Assembly: GCA_007132595.1 (NCBI GenBank)
Contig: SLOH01000019.1
Coordinates: 1-7,820, forward strand
Reading direction: 5' to 3'
DNA from: Waddliaceae bacterium
Lineage (GTDB): Bacteria; Chlamydiota; Chlamydiia; Chlamydiales; SLOH01
DNA length: 7,820 nt
The notes beneath the pieces were generated by a model, which saw only the letters and a list, made by a program, of their open reading frames with translations, made no database searches and was not told the origin of the DNA. Made by a program: the position numbers and the translations under genes. Below, one piece after another: positions 6,960-7,820 of the stretch. How positions within the stretch are numbered: position 1 is the first letter of the stretch; the number at the start of each line of letters is the position of its first letter.

Positions 6960-7820
6960 TTAAGTTTGGATGAAAGAGATTTGAGCTGAAACCCTGATAC
7001 GGTTGAAGAGAGTGGGTTTTGATGCTGTCTCTACTTTCTGTTCTTTTTGGATGACCACCGGTACAATTGCGTGCTCAAGATCTTGTAGATGGTAAGAATT
7101 TTCCAGCTTATTCATCTCGGAAAGAACATCGGGATTCTCAACGAAGATGCAGACGGAAATTCCATTTTTTAAGCACTTTTTGATCTCTTCAAGGCACTCT
7201 CGGTTATTTTCAAGCGGTTCAATGGGTGGAATAAATGCAAGTTTAAGAACCATGCGGTAAATCTTGTGGATCCATTTTGAGTGGTGCGGCTGCTCTTCTT
7301 CAATAAAGAAGTGCATCCGGCGTCTTTGGTTTCCTAAGATCAAAAGGGTATCATTCCATGCCGTATGGTGGCAGATAAACAGCGTAGGTGTTGTGGGAAG
7401 TGATTCTTTTCCAATTGCTTTGACCTTGAAGTGGGCGCGTGAGAGGAGCATTGCAAAGAGCCTTGTGACATAGTCGAAGTATTCAAATGCAATAATAATA
7501 GAAGTGGCAAGCGTAATTGTTCCGATCACAGTAAAACCTTTGTCAACATCAAAGCCAAACACCTCAGTGTTGAGATATAGAAGCGATGAGGAGATAAGAA
7601 CGCCAGAGTAGCTAAAGAAATTACTTGTTGCAACGATAATGCCGCGGTGTTCTTTCGGGCTGGTCATTTGTATATAAGACTCTAGGGGAATTAGGTAAAC
7701 GCCTCCTAAAAATCCAAGTAACAGAATCAATGGCACCACACATGCAATGTGTCCGGAAAGAAAGTCGAGCAGAAAGCAACAGATTGTAATTCCACATGCC
7801 GCTAAAGGGACAATTCCAAG
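6960..7820 (-). CDS. LplT/Aas-type MFS transporter fused to a PlsC-like acyltransferase domain (C-terminal 286 residues)
   Basis: The reading frame is open to the right edge, so the 5' part is missing; the GTG at 7739 is an internal valine codon, not the start. The first ~120 visible residues are the last membrane helices of a major-facilitator protein. They carry the Aas/LplT-like signature Ile-Pro-Leu-Glu-Ser-Tyr-Ile-Gln with Ser-Pro-Lys-Glu-His-Arg-Gly (residues 44-60 of the visible part). After the last helix comes an acyltransferase domain with the HX4D motif His-Thr-Ala-Trp-Asn-Asp (H152, D157 of the visible part). A closing Ile-Val-Pro-Val fits PlsC block IV. The usual block III Phe-Pro-Glu-Gly-Thr is replaced by Phe-Val-Glu-Asn-Pro (226-230). 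The inferred role is import and re-acylation of lysophospholipid at the inner membrane. The protein ends after this domain, so the C-terminal acyl-ACP synthetase of full Aas fusions is absent here. The stop faces the 949-residue gene across 10 bases. Confidence 0.8.
   Translation of the reverse strand, partial: LGIVPLAACGITICCFLLDFLSGHIACVVPLILLLGFLGGVYLIPLESYIQMTSPKEHRGIIVATSNFFSYSGVLISSSLLYLNTEVFGFDVDKGFTVIGTITLATSIIIAFEYFDYVTRLFAMLLSRAHFKVKAIGKESLPTTPTLFICHHTAWNDTLLILGNQRRRMHFFIEEEQPHHSKWIHKIYRMVLKLAFIPPIEPLENNRECLEEIKKCLKNGISVCIFVENPDVLSEMNKLENSYHLQDLEHAIVPVVIQKEQKVETASKPTLFNRIRVSAQISFIQT

Noticed and set aside
7737..7739. GTG at 7739 as the start of the acyltransferase gene
   Set aside because: The frame stays open through the right window edge and the upstream residues are hydrophobic membrane-helix sequence, so this GTG is an internal valine codon.
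1..7820. CRISPR array, tRNA or rRNA genes
   Set aside because: No regularly spaced short direct repeats, no cloverleaf-like tRNA sequence and no rRNA signature were seen when reading both strands.

Overview
The window reads as a piece of chromosome from a member of the Chlamydiae, most likely an environmental (Parachlamydiales-type) lineage rather than Chlamydia itself. The main evidence is the run thrS, ParA/MinD-like ATPase, pGP6-D-like protein, all on the minus strand. From memory, this is the order of CT581-CT582-CT583 in C. trachomatis, where the last two are chromosomal relatives of the chlamydial plasmid genes pGP5-D and pGP6-D. A Tat translocase pair follows immediately. To my knowledge Chlamydia trachomatis lacks Tat, which points to an amoeba-associated relative with a larger genome. 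The genus cannot be fixed from the sequence alone.

Layout. Positions 1-3787 (minus strand) form one tight block read right to left: thrS, parA-like, pGP6-D-like, tatA (54 codons), tatC (cut by the left edge). Spacings are 0, -4, +24 and -20 bases, so the five genes probably form an operon with translational coupling. Positions 3788-4099 are a divergent, AT-rich intergenic region. It is dominated by a 169-base imperfect palindrome (arms of about 80 bases, 5-base loop, TTAA at both ends) that looks like a MITE-like element or a giant hairpin. A good sigma-70-type promoter follows on the plus strand. Positions 4100-6949 (plus) encode a 949-residue orphan protein with a cysteine-protease-like Gly-Ser-Cys-Phe-Ala motif and a central coiled coil. 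Positions 6960-7820 (minus, cut by the right edge) encode the C-terminal part of an LplT/Aas-type membrane transporter fused to a PlsC-like acyltransferase domain. It converges on the orphan gene with only 10 bases between stop codons.

How the genes work together. ThrS charges tRNA-Thr. The ParA-like/pGP6-D-like pair is probably a functional unit of unresolved role, related to the plasmid maintenance/regulation proteins. TatA and TatC would form a minimal TatB-less twin-arginine export system. The fused MFS-acyltransferase is probably involved in lysophospholipid uptake and re-acylation at the inner membrane. The 949-residue protein is the least explained object here. A cysteine hydrolase or secreted effector role is a hypothesis, not a demonstrated function.
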